Shown: positions 1 through 9,825 of the stretch, piece by piece
Position numbering within the stretch: the stretch's first letter is position 1
Layout of the letters: the number at the start of each line of letters is the position of its first letter
NCBI RefSeq assembly: GCF_042680125.1
Contig: NZ_JBHTNY010000032.1
Strand: one strand, 5' to 3'
Length of the DNA: 64,000 nucleotides
DNA from: Robinsoniella peoriensis
GTDB taxonomy: Bacteria; Bacillota; Clostridia; Lachnospirales; Lachnospiraceae
Notes under the pieces: model-generated
What the model was told of the DNA's origin: nothing
What the model saw: the letters and a program-made list of their open reading frames with translations, nothing else
The model's database searches: none
Program-made: the position numbers and the translations under genes

Positions 1-510
1 ACCGCTGGTTACCGCATAACCATCTACATCTACTAATGATCCGCAAGTCAAAAGGTCAATGACCGGCTCCTTTGCAGCACTTAAAATAATGGGATAATAT
101 AAGGATTCCGGTGTCGGACATCCCGGGTTTCCTGCCCATACAACCGGTAAGGATTCATCTTCTATTTTTCGGGCTTTCAAAGTTACCGCATCTTTGCCTT
201 CCCCCATTACCAGCTCGGTCTTCATATTTCTCAGACCTTCTTCAATCTCTTCTTTTTCAAAATGAATGATCCGCTTTGTACTCATATTGTAAATACCAAG
301 ATCTACGATCAGTTTTTTTGCTGCTTCGAACATATCATCCAACAGTTTTTCATCATTTGGAATAATGACTTGTTTATCCCAGCTAAAGTCATAATCCTCA
401 ACCAAATCCCTTACTCCGTCGATGATGTAGTCCAGATCCCAATCATCTTTTTCCACGGCAGGACCTGTTTTTCCTCTTGCACAAATTTCTAAAAATTTCT
501 TCGTATCCAT
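1..510 (-). CDS. MtmB-family monomethylamine:corrinoid methyltransferase-like protein, N-terminal part (runs off window)
   Basis: Only the first 170 codons are in the window and the frame is open to the edge. The ATG at 510 follows a strong AAGGAGG. The residues resemble the N-terminal half of archaeal MtmB: a DDWDL motif near residue 22, then a GIY..TKRIIHF-type stretch, a GEGKDAV motif, and a GNPGCPTPE segment. MtmB moves the methyl group of monomethylamine to a corrinoid protein. Classical MtmB carries pyrrolysine (in-frame UAG) near residue 202, just beyond the visible part, so I cannot tell whether this is a pyrrolysine enzyme or a non-Pyl homologue with another substrate. It diverges from adenine deaminase. 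The family call is fairly firm; the substrate is unknown. Confidence 0.72.
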   Translation of the reverse strand, partial: MDTKKFLEICARGKTGPAVEKDDWDLDYIIDGVRDLVEDYDFSWDKQVIIPNDEKLLDDMFEAAKKLIVDLGIYNMSTKRIIHFEKEEIEEGLRNMKTELVMGEGKDAVTLKARKIEDESLPVVWAGNPGCPTPESLYYPIILSAAKEPVIDLLTCGSLVDVDGYAVTSG

Positions 511-682
511 GTTTTTCCTCCTTCGTTTGTGTAATCATTATAGCAGAAAGCTCCTTCAACTTGCAACAGAATAATCTCTGTGTTAGACTGTTACAAAAGA
601 ATCGTATTACTATTCACAGGCGCCTGTAAACGGTAATTCCGCCTAAGAAAAACCAAATATAATTCAGGAAAGGTTTCTAATT

Positions 683-2380
683 ATGACATCAAAACAAACC
701 TTATGCGAGGCTGCTTCCGGCAGGATCCCGGCTGATACAGTCTTTAAAAACGGAAAAATTATTAATGTAATTACTCAGGAGATTTATGCTGCAGATGTGG
801 CTGTTTACCAGGGCATGATTGTGGGCATTGGCTCTTATCACGGAAGCAGTGAAATCGACTGCAGTGGAAAGTATCTCTGTCCGGGGTTAATGGATGCCCA
901 TCTGCATATCGAAAGCTCCATGGTAACCCCCTGCGAAATGACAAAATCTGTTTTGCCGGATGGAACTACAACGCTTATTGCAGATCCCCATGAAATGGTA
1001 AACGTATGTGGAAGCAAAGCTATTGACTATCTGCTGAAAGCCGCCGCAAAGCTGCCGGTAAATTTATTCGTTATGCTTCCCTCTTCGGTACCTGCAACAC
1101 CATTTGAGACAAATGGTGCCAAATTTGAAGCCGAAGATATTCATACTTATATCCATCATCCCCGTGTGTTAGGGCTGGGCGAAGTTATGTGCTTTCCCCA
1201 GGTACTATCAGGAGATGCCTCCATCTTTGAAAAATTAGAGCTGGCTAAAGAAAAAACAACAGATGGACATGCGCCGGGACTTTCCGGGCAGGAAATTCAG
1301 ACCTATGCATGTGCCGGAATCGCGACAGATCATGAATGCGTACATTTTGAAGAAGCTCTGGCAAAATGCCGGGCGGGCATGAAAATTCTGGTACGGGAAG
1401 GCAGTGCTGCCAAAAATATAGACGGCATCATCCCCGGATTGGTACAAAGCCAGCTGCCATTGGATCAATTTCTCCTGTGCACCGATGATAAGCATCTGGA
1501 GGATATCTGGAAAGAAGGCCATATCAGCCACTGTGTACGCCGAAGCATTGCCCTTGGCCTGAAACCTGCTGCTGCCATTGCCATGGCAAGCATACATACG
1601 GCCAGAACCTACGGTCTTACCGGTTACGGAGCCATAGCTCCAGGATACCATGCAGACCTGCTGATTCTGGATGACCTGGAAAATTTTGCGGTATCCTCCG
1701 TATATAAAGACGGGCGCCTGGTGACCCCTCAGTGGATGGAGCAGTTAGAAGACATTCCCATTCCCGCAGACCTGCTGCATACCGTACATTTCCAGGAAAT
1801 TACTACCTCACAGTTAGCACTGCCCTGTAAAGAAGACATGCATGTTATTGAAATGGTTCCACACCAGATCCTTACTAAAAATGTAATCGCTCAGGTTCCA
1901 GCCAAAGACGGACTCTTCTGTCCGGGAGACGGCTATACGAAGCTATGCGTTGTAGAAAGGCACAGGGGAACCGGAAATATCGCCATTGCCCCCTTAAAAG
2001 GCTTTGGAATTAGAGATGGGGCAATTGCCACCACCGTAGCTCATGACAGTCATAATATTATAGCCGCCGGAGACAATGACCAGGATCTTGCCGCCGCCAT
2101 AAACCATTTAAAACAGATTCAGGGGGGATATGTAATCGCTTCAAAGGGCAAGGTCCTGGCATCTCTGCCCCTTCCTTTATTTGGTCTTATGAGCACCGCT
2201 TCCGGAAAAGTTACCAGTGAAATCACTTCCAAAATGTTAAAACTGGCACATGAAATGGGTATCCCCGAATATTTTGACCCATTTATAACACTGTCCTTTA
2301 TGGCACTTCCGGTAATTCCGGAAATCCGCCTAACAGACCTGGGACTCTTTGACAGTACGGCACAGAAGTTCATAAATTAA
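683..2380 (+). CDS. ade: adenine deaminase
   Basis: This 565-aa amidohydrolase converts adenine to hypoxanthine and ammonia (purine salvage, cytosolic). It has the family's metal-binding HxH (His73, His75) in a DAHLHIESSM motif, DPHE at about 101-104, a CTDDKH motif near 270 and the adenine-deaminase-specific C-terminal RHRGTGNIA and AHDSHN motifs. Length is normal for Ade. The ATG at 683 is preceded by AGGAAAGG. The gene stands alone, divergent from the MtmB-like gene. A palindrome CAGGCGCCTG lies at 618-627 in the shared upstream region and could be an operator. I see no purine riboswitch there. Confidence 0.93.
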   Translation: MTSKQTLCEAASGRIPADTVFKNGKIINVITQEIYAADVAVYQGMIVGIGSYHGSSEIDCSGKYLCPGLMDAHLHIESSMVTPCEMTKSVLPDGTTTLIADPHEMVNVCGSKAIDYLLKAAAKLPVNLFVMLPSSVPATPFETNGAKFEAEDIHTYIHHPRVLGLGEVMCFPQVLSGDASIFEKLELAKEKTTDGHAPGLSGQEIQTYACAGIATDHECVHFEEALAKCRAGMKILVREGSAAKNIDGIIPGLVQSQLPLDQFLLCTDDKHLEDIWKEGHISHCVRRSIALGLKPAAAIAMASIHTARTYGLTGYGAIAPGYHADLLILDDLENFAVSSVYKDGRLVTPQWMEQLEDIPIPADLLHTVHFQEITTSQLALPCKEDMHVIEMVPHQILTKNVIAQVPAKDGLFCPGDGYTKLCVVERHRGTGNIAIAPLKGFGIRDGAIATTVAHDSHNIIAAGDNDQDLAAAINHLKQIQGGYVIASKGKVLASLPLPLFGLMSTASGKVTSEITSKMLKLAHEMGIPEYFDPFITLSFMALPVIPEIRLTDLGLFDSTAQKFIN

Positions 2381-2429
2381 AATCGAATAAAGAAAAACAT
2401 CGATTTGTTGCTAAAAACAACTGAAAAAA

Positions 2430-2499
2430 GTGCAGATATTCCAATCGTTCCATACGGGCATTTGATTATACCGTTATGGACAGATCGGAATATCTGCAC
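2430..2499. terminator. nested inverted repeat between convergent genes, possible bidirectional terminator
   Basis: The 13-bp arms at 2430-2442 and 2487-2499 are perfectly complementary, and the 44-nt loop contains a second imperfect stem. It lies between the stop codons of ade and the large protease, as expected for a shared terminator. It lacks a good T-run, so it may instead be another structured element. Confidence 0.45.
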
Positions 2500-2528
2500 A
2501 TTAGTTCCAAAGACTACTGGAATACCTT

Positions 2529-5500
2529 CTATTTTTTTATCACAATCCTTTTTACTTTACTGTACTTTCCATAGATTCTCTTACCGCAGGAATCCTTTTT
2601 ATAAGCCCGGACTTTTACGTAATAGGTTCTGCCCTTTTTCAGCTTACTGATTTTCTTGCTCGTTTTCGTCGTGTTTAATGATTTTCTGCTCTTTTTGAAA
2701 GATGCGTTTTCTGCATAACAGATCTGATATCCGCCTGCTCCCTTCACATCCTTTATTTTTACAGCCAGCTGCCTTTTCTTTGAATTGGACAGTTTAATGG
2801 AACTTACCCTGGCAGTGCTTACCTTTGACCAATGTGCATACAGCGTCTGCTTCTTTTGAAGTGATACTACGGAACCTGAAGTTATTTTCTTTCCTCCTGT
2901 TTTCGCTGTATACCACCCTTTAAATGCATATTTGGATTTCTTTGGGGTTGGCAGACTGCCGTAACGGTTCCCATTTTTTGCCTTAAAGGACGATCTGTCT
3001 GTCTTGCCTCCGTTACCATTCAGGATAACCTGAAATTCCGAAATCTTTTTTGTGGTAACTGACAAAACCTGACTTAATGGACTCGCTTTATAAATTTCAT
3101 TTTCTTTCGACCTAGCATGAACCCGATAATTTGTATTAGGCTTCAGACCTGAGAATACACCGCCGTTCTGCCACCTTTTTCCTCCATCAATGGAGTATTC
3201 CAGACCATTCACCGTTCTTATGGTAACCGCAGTCTCCGTTATTCCTATAGATACGGGCGCCGCAGGCGCCACGGCATTACGTTTGTCAGTTCTCACATCC
3301 AATGCCTGGCTTACCGGACTTTCCATTTTGTTTGCTGTCCTGCATACCCTGGTTATAACCCGGTAGATACGATTTGGTACAAGTCCGCTGAACGTACTGC
3401 CCCGCTGCCAGTTCTTGCCTTCGTTAATGGAATACTCCTGACCGCTCATTTCCTTTATTGTTATAAAGTCACTTCCTGCAGATTTCAGCTGCGGTACATC
3501 CGGCGCTTCTGCCGAAGACTGCAGCGTAAGAACCGGTAAAGGTTCGCTGACAGCACTTTCCATCACTGTATCGGTCTCCGCCTGCTTTGTAAAAATATAG
3601 TACCATGCCTGATCTTCCAATCGTTCAAATATTCCGCTGCTCTGCCAAATGAGTGCATCCCCATTTATGCTGCTTTCTGTTGTAATCGCATAGACCTGCC
3701 CCGGTACTGTATTTACTATAATGCTGTGATCCAATCGCCGGGCAGCTTCCGGTGCCGCTGGCGCTTGGGGCGCACTATCTTTCGTTCGCAAGGACAATAC
3801 TTCACTGGTATTTCCTGCCGCAGTTATCCCGGTTTCTGCTATGCGTGTGGCAATCTCATACTCAGTTCCAGGTTCCAGTCTTTCGAATAATCCGCTGTCC
3901 TGCCATTGGGCGAACTCCGTTTCCCCCGAAACTTTTATACTGTATTCCTGGCCTGGCTGGGTTTCCACTTCCACAGATATATCTGTACGTTTTATCACTA
4001 CAGGCGCAGAAACTGCATCTGGCGCCACTTTCCTGGTCTCTGCCACTAGCCCTTCGCTCACTTTTCCGGGCATTTCCGTCTCTGTTCCCGATTTCCTTGC
4101 AAAGATCAGATATTCCGTCTCCGGCTGTAACCCTGTAAAAATTCCAGATTCCTGCCAGTTTGCACCATTATTTATGAAATCCTCCGGGTTATTTGCAGCA
4201 GCATTCAGAGCATCATCTCCTGCACTTGATAACACATCTATGACCTCTTCCCCACTTACTTGGTCTATTAATATATATTCTTGCCCCGGTCTTGCCTGGA
4301 CTGTTATACTATTATCCGTTGCATATAATAACTGCGGTTTTTCCACAGCAGCCGGCGGCTCCGCCTTTGTTCTTGCCTGTGCCGGATTACCTGCACTGCT
4401 TGCCATGGCAGTATCCGTTTCACAGATTCTGGCTATGATATCATATTCCGTTTCCGGGTTCAGTCCTTCAAAAATGCCTTCTGCCTGCCATTCCCCGTAA
4501 TTATCTTCCGCTGACAGCTTAATGGCATATTCCTGCCCCGGCACTGTCTGAACCGTAATTTTCCTGTCCAGCCTTTCCAGGACAGCCGGTGCGTCCGGTG
4601 CCTGAGGCGGCGCATTCTTGGTTCGCACATGCAGAGGAACAGACGGTTTGCTGGCAGCGGTATCCTCTGTTTCAGCAAATCTCGTAATTACCTGATAATC
4701 TGTACCAGGGAGTAATCCTTCAAACAGTCCGCTAAATCCGCCTTCTGTCTGTTCAGCCATCTTCCAGTTTCCTCCATTGTCAATGGAATACTCCTGCCCA
4801 TACACAACTTTCACCACAATACTATAATCCGTCACTGCATCCGGTAACTCAGCGATTTCAGCCTGTGCAGGTGGATTTTGTGCGCTTTTTTTCGTTTCAG
4901 CCACAACATAGTAAGCATTTCCAATGTGATTTACCGGCGCCTGAAGGCCATCTTCCATATCAGAAATCTCGGTCAGGAGATGATCCTCCGTAACCCTTAC
5001 CGCAAATAGCCTGGTTCTGTCCTCCTCATATTCCAGAGGCTTTGGAAAATGCAGCACGACATTTTCATCACTGGATAAAGAAATTTCATTTCCATCTGCG
5101 GTAGTACTGATTGCATAAACAGTAAATAATCTGCCTCCGATCCTGCTCAGGCTCTCACGGATCTCATCATAGATTCCTTCTTCCATTTCACAGACCCGTG
5201 CGCTGAAATTCGCGTCTTTTGGCAGATAACTGCGGCTGTCAGTCAATGTCACCCCGTTATCCGTTAATACCGTATCCGGGACAGTAAACCGATACTTGTA
5301 GCAGATGCTGCCGGACTGGCCTTTTCCCACAACCGTTACAATTTTATCCTCGAAAGCCGATCTGGGAATTGCATCCTCCCCATTATAAATCTGATCGTCT
5401 ATCTGTATTTCAACTTCACCCTGATCTTCCAAAACCGGATGTAACCTTACAAATGCAGAAGCAGGCGGCAAAGTAATCTGAACTTCCTGTGAATCCGACA

Positions 5501-7187
5501 CTTCTGCGCTGATTCCGCTTTCGATTTCCTGCATTCGGGAATCCAGGCTGTCAACCGTAACCGACTTTACCCTGGCGGTAACTGCATTATCAACTGTAAA
5601 TGCTTTGATCATAACATTTCCGGAATACACATTGTTACTTTTATATGGATTTTCGGCTAAATCCGTCCAGCCATTTCCCTGATTCCAGAAACTTTGCCCT
5701 TTCTCTACCTTAGCATTCGTAAAAGCTTCACCTCCGAACACAGGTGACGTAGATGCAAGTTCCAGAGGTACGTAGCTTCCCTTATCTCCGGTGATTAACT
5801 GTACCACGGAAAACTGGTCGCCCGTCTGCAGAAGAAGAGGTTTCTCTAATTCTAAGGTATGGTATCCTCCATAGGAAACGGTTTCTGTCTGTTCTGCCAC
5901 AAGCATTCCACTCTGTGGATTATCCCCCTCAGGATTTTTATAAACCTGAATCCGGACCTCTGATCCTGGCTCTGTGGTAACTGCGGAAACAGCCTTTAAT
6001 GTTTCGTTTGTCCCCGCTGTAAATACGTTTGCAACCATCACCTTACTTTGAGGATATCTCAATATACCATAAACGCTTTTCATTCCTAAAAAATCATACT
6101 GATAATTGTGATCATACCGGTAATTTCCCTCATCATCCGGCAGATCCAGATAAAAACTGGTGAATTCACAGACAGACTGATCATAATAAGACAAATAAAA
6201 ACAGCCTTCATTTCCCCAGTTTTTGCCCCAGCTATTTTTCACGATCCACGCTCCGTTCCCCGGGGGACGGCGGTTCGGCAGAAAATTGTCTACTGAATAG
6301 TCATCATCCCACCCTACTATGGATACCTCATGATTGGCTGTTAAATACTGATCCGTATACTGAGCATAAGTTTTATTGTTAATGTAAGTGCCATTGACCG
6401 AAGTCTGATCCGGTCTGCTCTGATCTGCATAATACGATACATCCACTGCCCCGTTATTCATCAGAGCCTTTTTTATTGTATTAACTGCATCCCGGTCCAG
6501 CCTATATCCGCTCTTTGCAGCATAGTTATCAAAAACAGCCGTTCCGGGAAGAAAATCTGCATTTTGCAGATGTCCAGCGGAATCGTAAAGTTTTTCCTTA
6601 TCCACCGACCAGACCTGTGATTTTCCTGTCAGGTAGGGCACTTGCGATTCCAACTCCACACCTGCCCAGGAAGACAAAAGTCCGGTAGCTATCTGACGGT
6701 TTCCTCCTACGTCAAAAGGCTGTCCCTTTGAGGAAATAATTCCTTCCCCTTCCTGCTGCTGATAGGAAAACCAGGTCAGATGTCTTTCTGAATAGTCCGG
6801 GATTTCTGCATTCGTACTTCTACTCCCACTTGCCTGTACCATAACAGAACTTTCCATAGCAGAAAGTGTACCAAATGCCCAGCAGCTGCCCCAGGGACTC
6901 TGGTTCTTGACAGGGGAAGCCAACGCCTGCTGCCGCAGATCAAACTGCTGTGGCAAAACAGATCTGGTCCTGCGTCTGCTTCTCCCCTCATAATTATAAA
7001 ACTGCTGGTCAATTCCGCTTGGGATATGCCCCATATCAGCAATTTCCGGTTTCTGGTCACTGCCCAGTCTTTCCGGCGTCTCATTCTCAGCAAACGCTGT
7101 CAGTGAAACAGCCGATAAGAAAAATAGGGAAAGTGCTGCCGTCTGTGTAAATTTACCGATATACTGTAATAATTTTTTCTCTTTCAA
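2529..7187 (-). CDS. very large secreted papain-like (C1) cysteine protease with fibronectin-like repeats
   Basis: 1552 aa. A signal peptide (about 1-33, ending AFA) leads into a C1-type peptidase with catalytic Cys102 in WGSCWAF, His286 in ANHEVSIVGW and Asn318 in VKNSW. A lectin-like domain typical of clostridial C1 proteins follows at about 340-540. About seven degenerate repeats of 70-110 aa come next, each with a GQEYSI-like motif, W-Q, GLxPxTxY and a closing RTK. Then there is an InlB-type repeat (GWYTAKTGG, YAHWSK) and a Lys-rich C-terminal Fn3-like domain. No LPXTG motif or transmembrane anchor is visible, so it is probably secreted or held on the wall through the basic C-terminus. 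Likely role: degradation or binding of host or dietary protein at the surface. The catalytic residues look intact. Confidence 0.85.
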   Translation of the reverse strand: MKEKKLLQYIGKFTQTAALSLFFLSAVSLTAFAENETPERLGSDQKPEIADMGHIPSGIDQQFYNYEGRSRRRTRSVLPQQFDLRQQALASPVKNQSPWGSCWAFGTLSAMESSVMVQASGSRSTNAEIPDYSERHLTWFSYQQQEGEGIISSKGQPFDVGGNRQIATGLLSSWAGVELESQVPYLTGKSQVWSVDKEKLYDSAGHLQNADFLPGTAVFDNYAAKSGYRLDRDAVNTIKKALMNNGAVDVSYYADQSRPDQTSVNGTYINNKTYAQYTDQYLTANHEVSIVGWDDDYSVDNFLPNRRPPGNGAWIVKNSWGKNWGNEGCFYLSYYDQSVCEFTSFYLDLPDDEGNYRYDHNYQYDFLGMKSVYGILRYPQSKVMVANVFTAGTNETLKAVSAVTTEPGSEVRIQVYKNPEGDNPQSGMLVAEQTETVSYGGYHTLELEKPLLLQTGDQFSVVQLITGDKGSYVPLELASTSPVFGGEAFTNAKVEKGQSFWNQGNGWTDLAENPYKSNNVYSGNVMIKAFTVDNAVTARVKSVTVDSLDSRMQEIESGISAEVSDSQEVQITLPPASAFVRLHPVLEDQGEVEIQIDDQIYNGEDAIPRSAFEDKIVTVVGKGQSGSICYKYRFTVPDTVLTDNGVTLTDSRSYLPKDANFSARVCEMEEGIYDEIRESLSRIGGRLFTVYAISTTADGNEISLSSDENVVLHFPKPLEYEEDRTRLFAVRVTEDHLLTEISDMEDGLQAPVNHIGNAYYVVAETKKSAQNPPAQAEIAELPDAVTDYSIVVKVVYGQEYSIDNGGNWKMAEQTEGGFSGLFEGLLPGTDYQVITRFAETEDTAASKPSVPLHVRTKNAPPQAPDAPAVLERLDRKITVQTVPGQEYAIKLSAEDNYGEWQAEGIFEGLNPETEYDIIARICETDTAMASSAGNPAQARTKAEPPAAVEKPQLLYATDNSITVQARPGQEYILIDQVSGEEVIDVLSSAGDDALNAAANNPEDFINNGANWQESGIFTGLQPETEYLIFARKSGTETEMPGKVSEGLVAETRKVAPDAVSAPVVIKRTDISVEVETQPGQEYSIKVSGETEFAQWQDSGLFERLEPGTEYEIATRIAETGITAAGNTSEVLSLRTKDSAPQAPAAPEAARRLDHSIIVNTVPGQVYAITTESSINGDALIWQSSGIFERLEDQAWYYIFTKQAETDTVMESAVSEPLPVLTLQSSAEAPDVPQLKSAGSDFITIKEMSGQEYSINEGKNWQRGSTFSGLVPNRIYRVITRVCRTANKMESPVSQALDVRTDKRNAVAPAAPVSIGITETAVTIRTVNGLEYSIDGGKRWQNGGVFSGLKPNTNYRVHARSKENEIYKASPLSQVLSVTTKKISEFQVILNGNGGKTDRSSFKAKNGNRYGSLPTPKKSKYAFKGWYTAKTGGKKITSGSVVSLQKKQTLYAHWSKVSTARVSSIKLSNSKKRQLAVKIKDVKGAGGYQICYAENASFKKSRKSLNTTKTSKKISKLKKGRTYYVKVRAYKKDSCGKRIYGKYSKVKRIVIKK

Positions 7188-7198
7188 AAAATCCCCCC

Positions 7199-8158
7199 TT
7201 ACAAAAAATCTGCCTTTTCAAACGCAATATCCAACATCCCAACAGCCTCTTCAATCTGAGCTATGTTCTTTGGCCCATAGAGCGGCACACAAAAAGTGTC
7301 CTGCTGTGTAAAAAAGCCCAATACAACCTGGGAAACAGTAGCGCTGTATTTTCTGGTAAGTAATTTTACCCGTTCTGCCATCTCCACATTTTCTTTTACA
7401 AAATAAGGACTGTCCTTTACTGCTTCTGCACCCTGGGTTATATACTTGTGGAAGAATCCCCCGCAGACACCCATATAAGGCATCAGTACATTATTGGCAT
7501 TCCCCTTGTGATAAGACAACATTTCCTCATCCACTTTCACCATCGTATCATCCGGCAATGGTTTCATAAAACAAGATCCCAGATTATAAAGTGCCTGATT
7601 TGCAGCAAATCCCCGATATCCCATCTTTTTACAATATGCATCCGCCTCTTGCATACGTTTGGCGGACCAGTTAGAACAGCCATAATAACGGATTTTCCCC
7701 TCTCTCACAAACTGTTCCATTACCTCTGTCAATTCTTCCACCGACTGATTTGTATCATCCCGGTGATAAAAATAAAGATCTATGTAATCTGTCTGCAAAG
7801 CTCTTAATGAAGCTTCCAGATCATGGCGCATTTCCCCTTTGCCCATACGGCTTAGATGTAAGTCAGGCTTTTCCACCGTCATATCCGGATGACCGCCTTT
7901 GGTCACAATTACCGTCTCATGTCTCTTCTTACTTCTGTGAATCCATTCTCCGATCACTCTTTCACTTCTTCCCGTCTCCGGCTTAACCCAGTCAGAATAC
8001 ACTCTTGCCGTATCGATCATATTTCCGCCCAGATATAAAAACGTATCAAAAAGCCTGTCTGCTTCCTGTCCGTCAAAGTTCAACCCGGCTGTAGCTGTAC
8101 CCAGCCCCAGGGGCAGCACACTCAGGTCTGTATCGGGTATCATGATATTCTTTTTCAT
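7199..8158 (-). CDS. aldo/keto reductase
   Basis: 319-aa TIM-barrel NAD(P)H-dependent oxidoreductase of the AKR superfamily. It has the N-terminal LGLGTATAG segment, the catalytic Asp/Tyr region (NMIDTARVYSDW), Lys in VIVTKGGH and the YIDLYFYHRDD segment. The start ATG has AGGAGG eight bases upstream. It lies 12 bp upstream of the large protease gene on the same strand, so the two may be co-transcribed, though the functions do not suggest a link. The carbonyl or sugar substrate cannot be read from sequence. Confidence 0.87.
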   Translation of the reverse strand: MKKNIMIPDTDLSVLPLGLGTATAGLNFDGQEADRLFDTFLYLGGNMIDTARVYSDWVKPETGRSERVIGEWIHRSKKRHETVIVTKGGHPDMTVEKPDLHLSRMGKGEMRHDLEASLRALQTDYIDLYFYHRDDTNQSVEELTEVMEQFVREGKIRYYGCSNWSAKRMQEADAYCKKMGYRGFAANQALYNLGSCFMKPLPDDTMVKVDEEMLSYHKGNANNVLMPYMGVCGGFFHKYITQGAEAVKDSPYFVKENVEMAERVKLLTRKYSATVSQVVLGFFTQQDTFCVPLYGPKNIAQIEEAVGMLDIAFEKADFL

Positions 8159-8263
8159 AGAATCCTCCTGCTATACTTTGGTTTTCTTTTTATTATAGTT
8201 GGTAAAATCTGTTTACACAACCTGAAATCATATCTTACCGGTATCATTATTTTTCGAAATATA

Positions 8264-8345
8264 AAAGCAGAAAGCCTTCTGTCCGGCCAGGCGCTTCCTG
8301 TTACGGAAACTGCCTGTTTGCCGGTTACAGAAGTCTTTCTGCTTT
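8264..8345 (-). terminator. terminator downstream of murF
   Basis: Inverted repeat with 19-bp arms and one mismatch (8264-8282 and 8327-8345), followed on the minus strand by TTTATATTT. It lies directly after the murF stop codon. Confidence 0.7.
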
Positions 8346-8382
8346 CCATCCCAGTTTAACGATGTAAATTTTCAAACATACT

Positions 8383-9774
8383 CTACAGCTCGCGCAGCTT
8401 TTCTACTACATTTTCAAAATGCATTCCATGAGAAGCCTTAACCAGTACCGTATCACCCTTTTTAATCAATCCCGGCAGGACTTCTGTCAGGCAATCCAGG
8501 TTTTCTGCATAGACCACCTCCTGGCAGCCGCCCGCTTCCTTAGCAGCCTGCGCCATATTCTTACTCATTTCTCCCACACAGATCAGGAGATCAATTTTAT
8601 GTTCTGCCGCATATGCGCCCACTTCTGCGTGGAGCATTGCAGCATCTTCCCCAAGCTCAAACATATCGCCCAGGATTGCAGCTTTCCTCTGTTGTGCATC
8701 TTTTAATACGTCTAAAGATGCTTTCATGGAGGATGGACTGGCATTATAACAGTCATCCACGATAGTGATGGTATCTGTCTCAATAATATGGAATCTGCCG
8801 CCAAGAGATTCTAACTTCTCAATCCCTGTTTTAATTTCCTCCATGCTAAGCCCCAGGGTTCTTCCCACCGCTGTGGCTGCCAGTGCATTTAACACCATAT
8901 GGTATCCGGGAATTGGCACAACTGCCTGAAAGCTTTCCTCTCCGGCGTGGATCTCACACTGGATACCCTTAAGACCTCGTGGAATAATGTGATCTGCATA
9001 GACTTCCCTGCCGCTTTCAACACCGAAGAATATTGGGGTAATCCCCTTTATTTCATTGATCGTGGCAAGTTTATCATCATCTCCGTTTAAGATAATCTTT
9101 CCATCTTCGGCAATATAATCGAAAATCTCAGACTTTGCTTTCAGTATCCCATCTCTGCTTTTTAAAAATTCCAGATGGCACAGTCCAATGTTTGTCAGTA
9201 CACAGATATCCGGCTTTGCCACTTTACTCAGTCTGTGCATTTCTCCAAAGTCACTGATTCCCATTTCCAGAACTGCAATCTCATGTTCCTCTCTTAACCG
9301 GAATACGGTCAGAGGCAGACCCAGCTCATTATTAAAATTTCCAAGAGTCTTCAGGACCTTATATTTTTCAGCCAATACAGAAGCTATTATTTCCTTTGTG
9401 CTGGTCTTGCCAACACTTCCGGTAATACCAACCACTTTCACAGGCAGCTGCTGTCTGTAATACTCCGCAATATCTTTTACCGCCTGCAGAGTCGAATCTA
9501 CCAGAATGTAAGGACCTGGCTGATTCTCCGGTTTTACTTCCACCAATGCACCAAGGGCTCCTTTTTCAAATACCTGGGGAAGGAATCGATGTCCGTCTGC
9601 CCGTTCCCCCTTTACCGCAACAAACAGACAGCCGTCTTCTGCTTTACGGCTGTCTGTTGTAATGCTGGTAACCTCTGTTTCACTCTTGTCTTTATCTCCG
9701 TAATATATGCCCTGACATGCTTTTGCAATCTGACTTAAAGACATATTTTTCATCGCATTTACCAACCTTCCCAT
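8383..9774 (-). CDS. murF: UDP-N-acetylmuramoyl-tripeptide--D-alanyl-D-alanine ligase
   Basis: Mur ligase of about 460 aa that adds D-Ala-D-Ala to the UDP-MurNAc-tripeptide in the cytosol. It shows the N-terminal substrate domain (TDSRKAEDGCLFVA), the ATP-binding loop GITGSVGKTSTKE at about 116-128, the NFNNELGLPLT motif, the MGIS/GEM metal region and DDCYNASPSSMK. The first ATG is at 9774. A second ATG at 9753 (residue 8) is a plausible alternative because related MurF proteins begin MKN. It follows ddl by about 50 bp on the same strand, so the two consecutive steps of stem-peptide synthesis are probably one operon. Confidence 0.93.
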   Translation of the reverse strand: MGRLVNAMKNMSLSQIAKACQGIYYGDKDKSETEVTSITTDSRKAEDGCLFVAVKGERADGHRFLPQVFEKGALGALVEVKPENQPGPYILVDSTLQAVKDIAEYYRQQLPVKVVGITGSVGKTSTKEIIASVLAEKYKVLKTLGNFNNELGLPLTVFRLREEHEIAVLEMGISDFGEMHRLSKVAKPDICVLTNIGLCHLEFLKSRDGILKAKSEIFDYIAEDGKIILNGDDDKLATINEIKGITPIFFGVESGREVYADHIIPRGLKGIQCEIHAGEESFQAVVPIPGYHMVLNALAATAVGRTLGLSMEEIKTGIEKLESLGGRFHIIETDTITIVDDCYNASPSSMKASLDVLKDAQQRKAAILGDMFELGEDAAMLHAEVGAYAAEHKIDLLICVGEMSKNMAQAAKEAGGCQEVVYAENLDCLTEVLPGLIKKGDTVLVKASHGMHFENVVEKLREL

Positions 9775-9825
9775 GCATCTAGCCGGCTTACCATACTGCG
9801 TAAAGAAGCAGCTGCAATCCGGTTT

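Noticed and set aside
511..682. purine riboswitch upstream of adenine deaminase
   Set aside because: I could not find the conserved purine-aptamer loops; only a 10-bp palindrome is present.
3752..4500. plus-strand ORFs of 128 and 219 codons
   Set aside because: They are antisense to the repeat region of the large protease and have low-complexity composition; shadows of its codon usage.
8155..8349. 64-codon minus-strand ORF upstream of the aldo/keto reductase
   Set aside because: It reads through the murF terminator hairpin and has no ribosome binding site or recognisable family.
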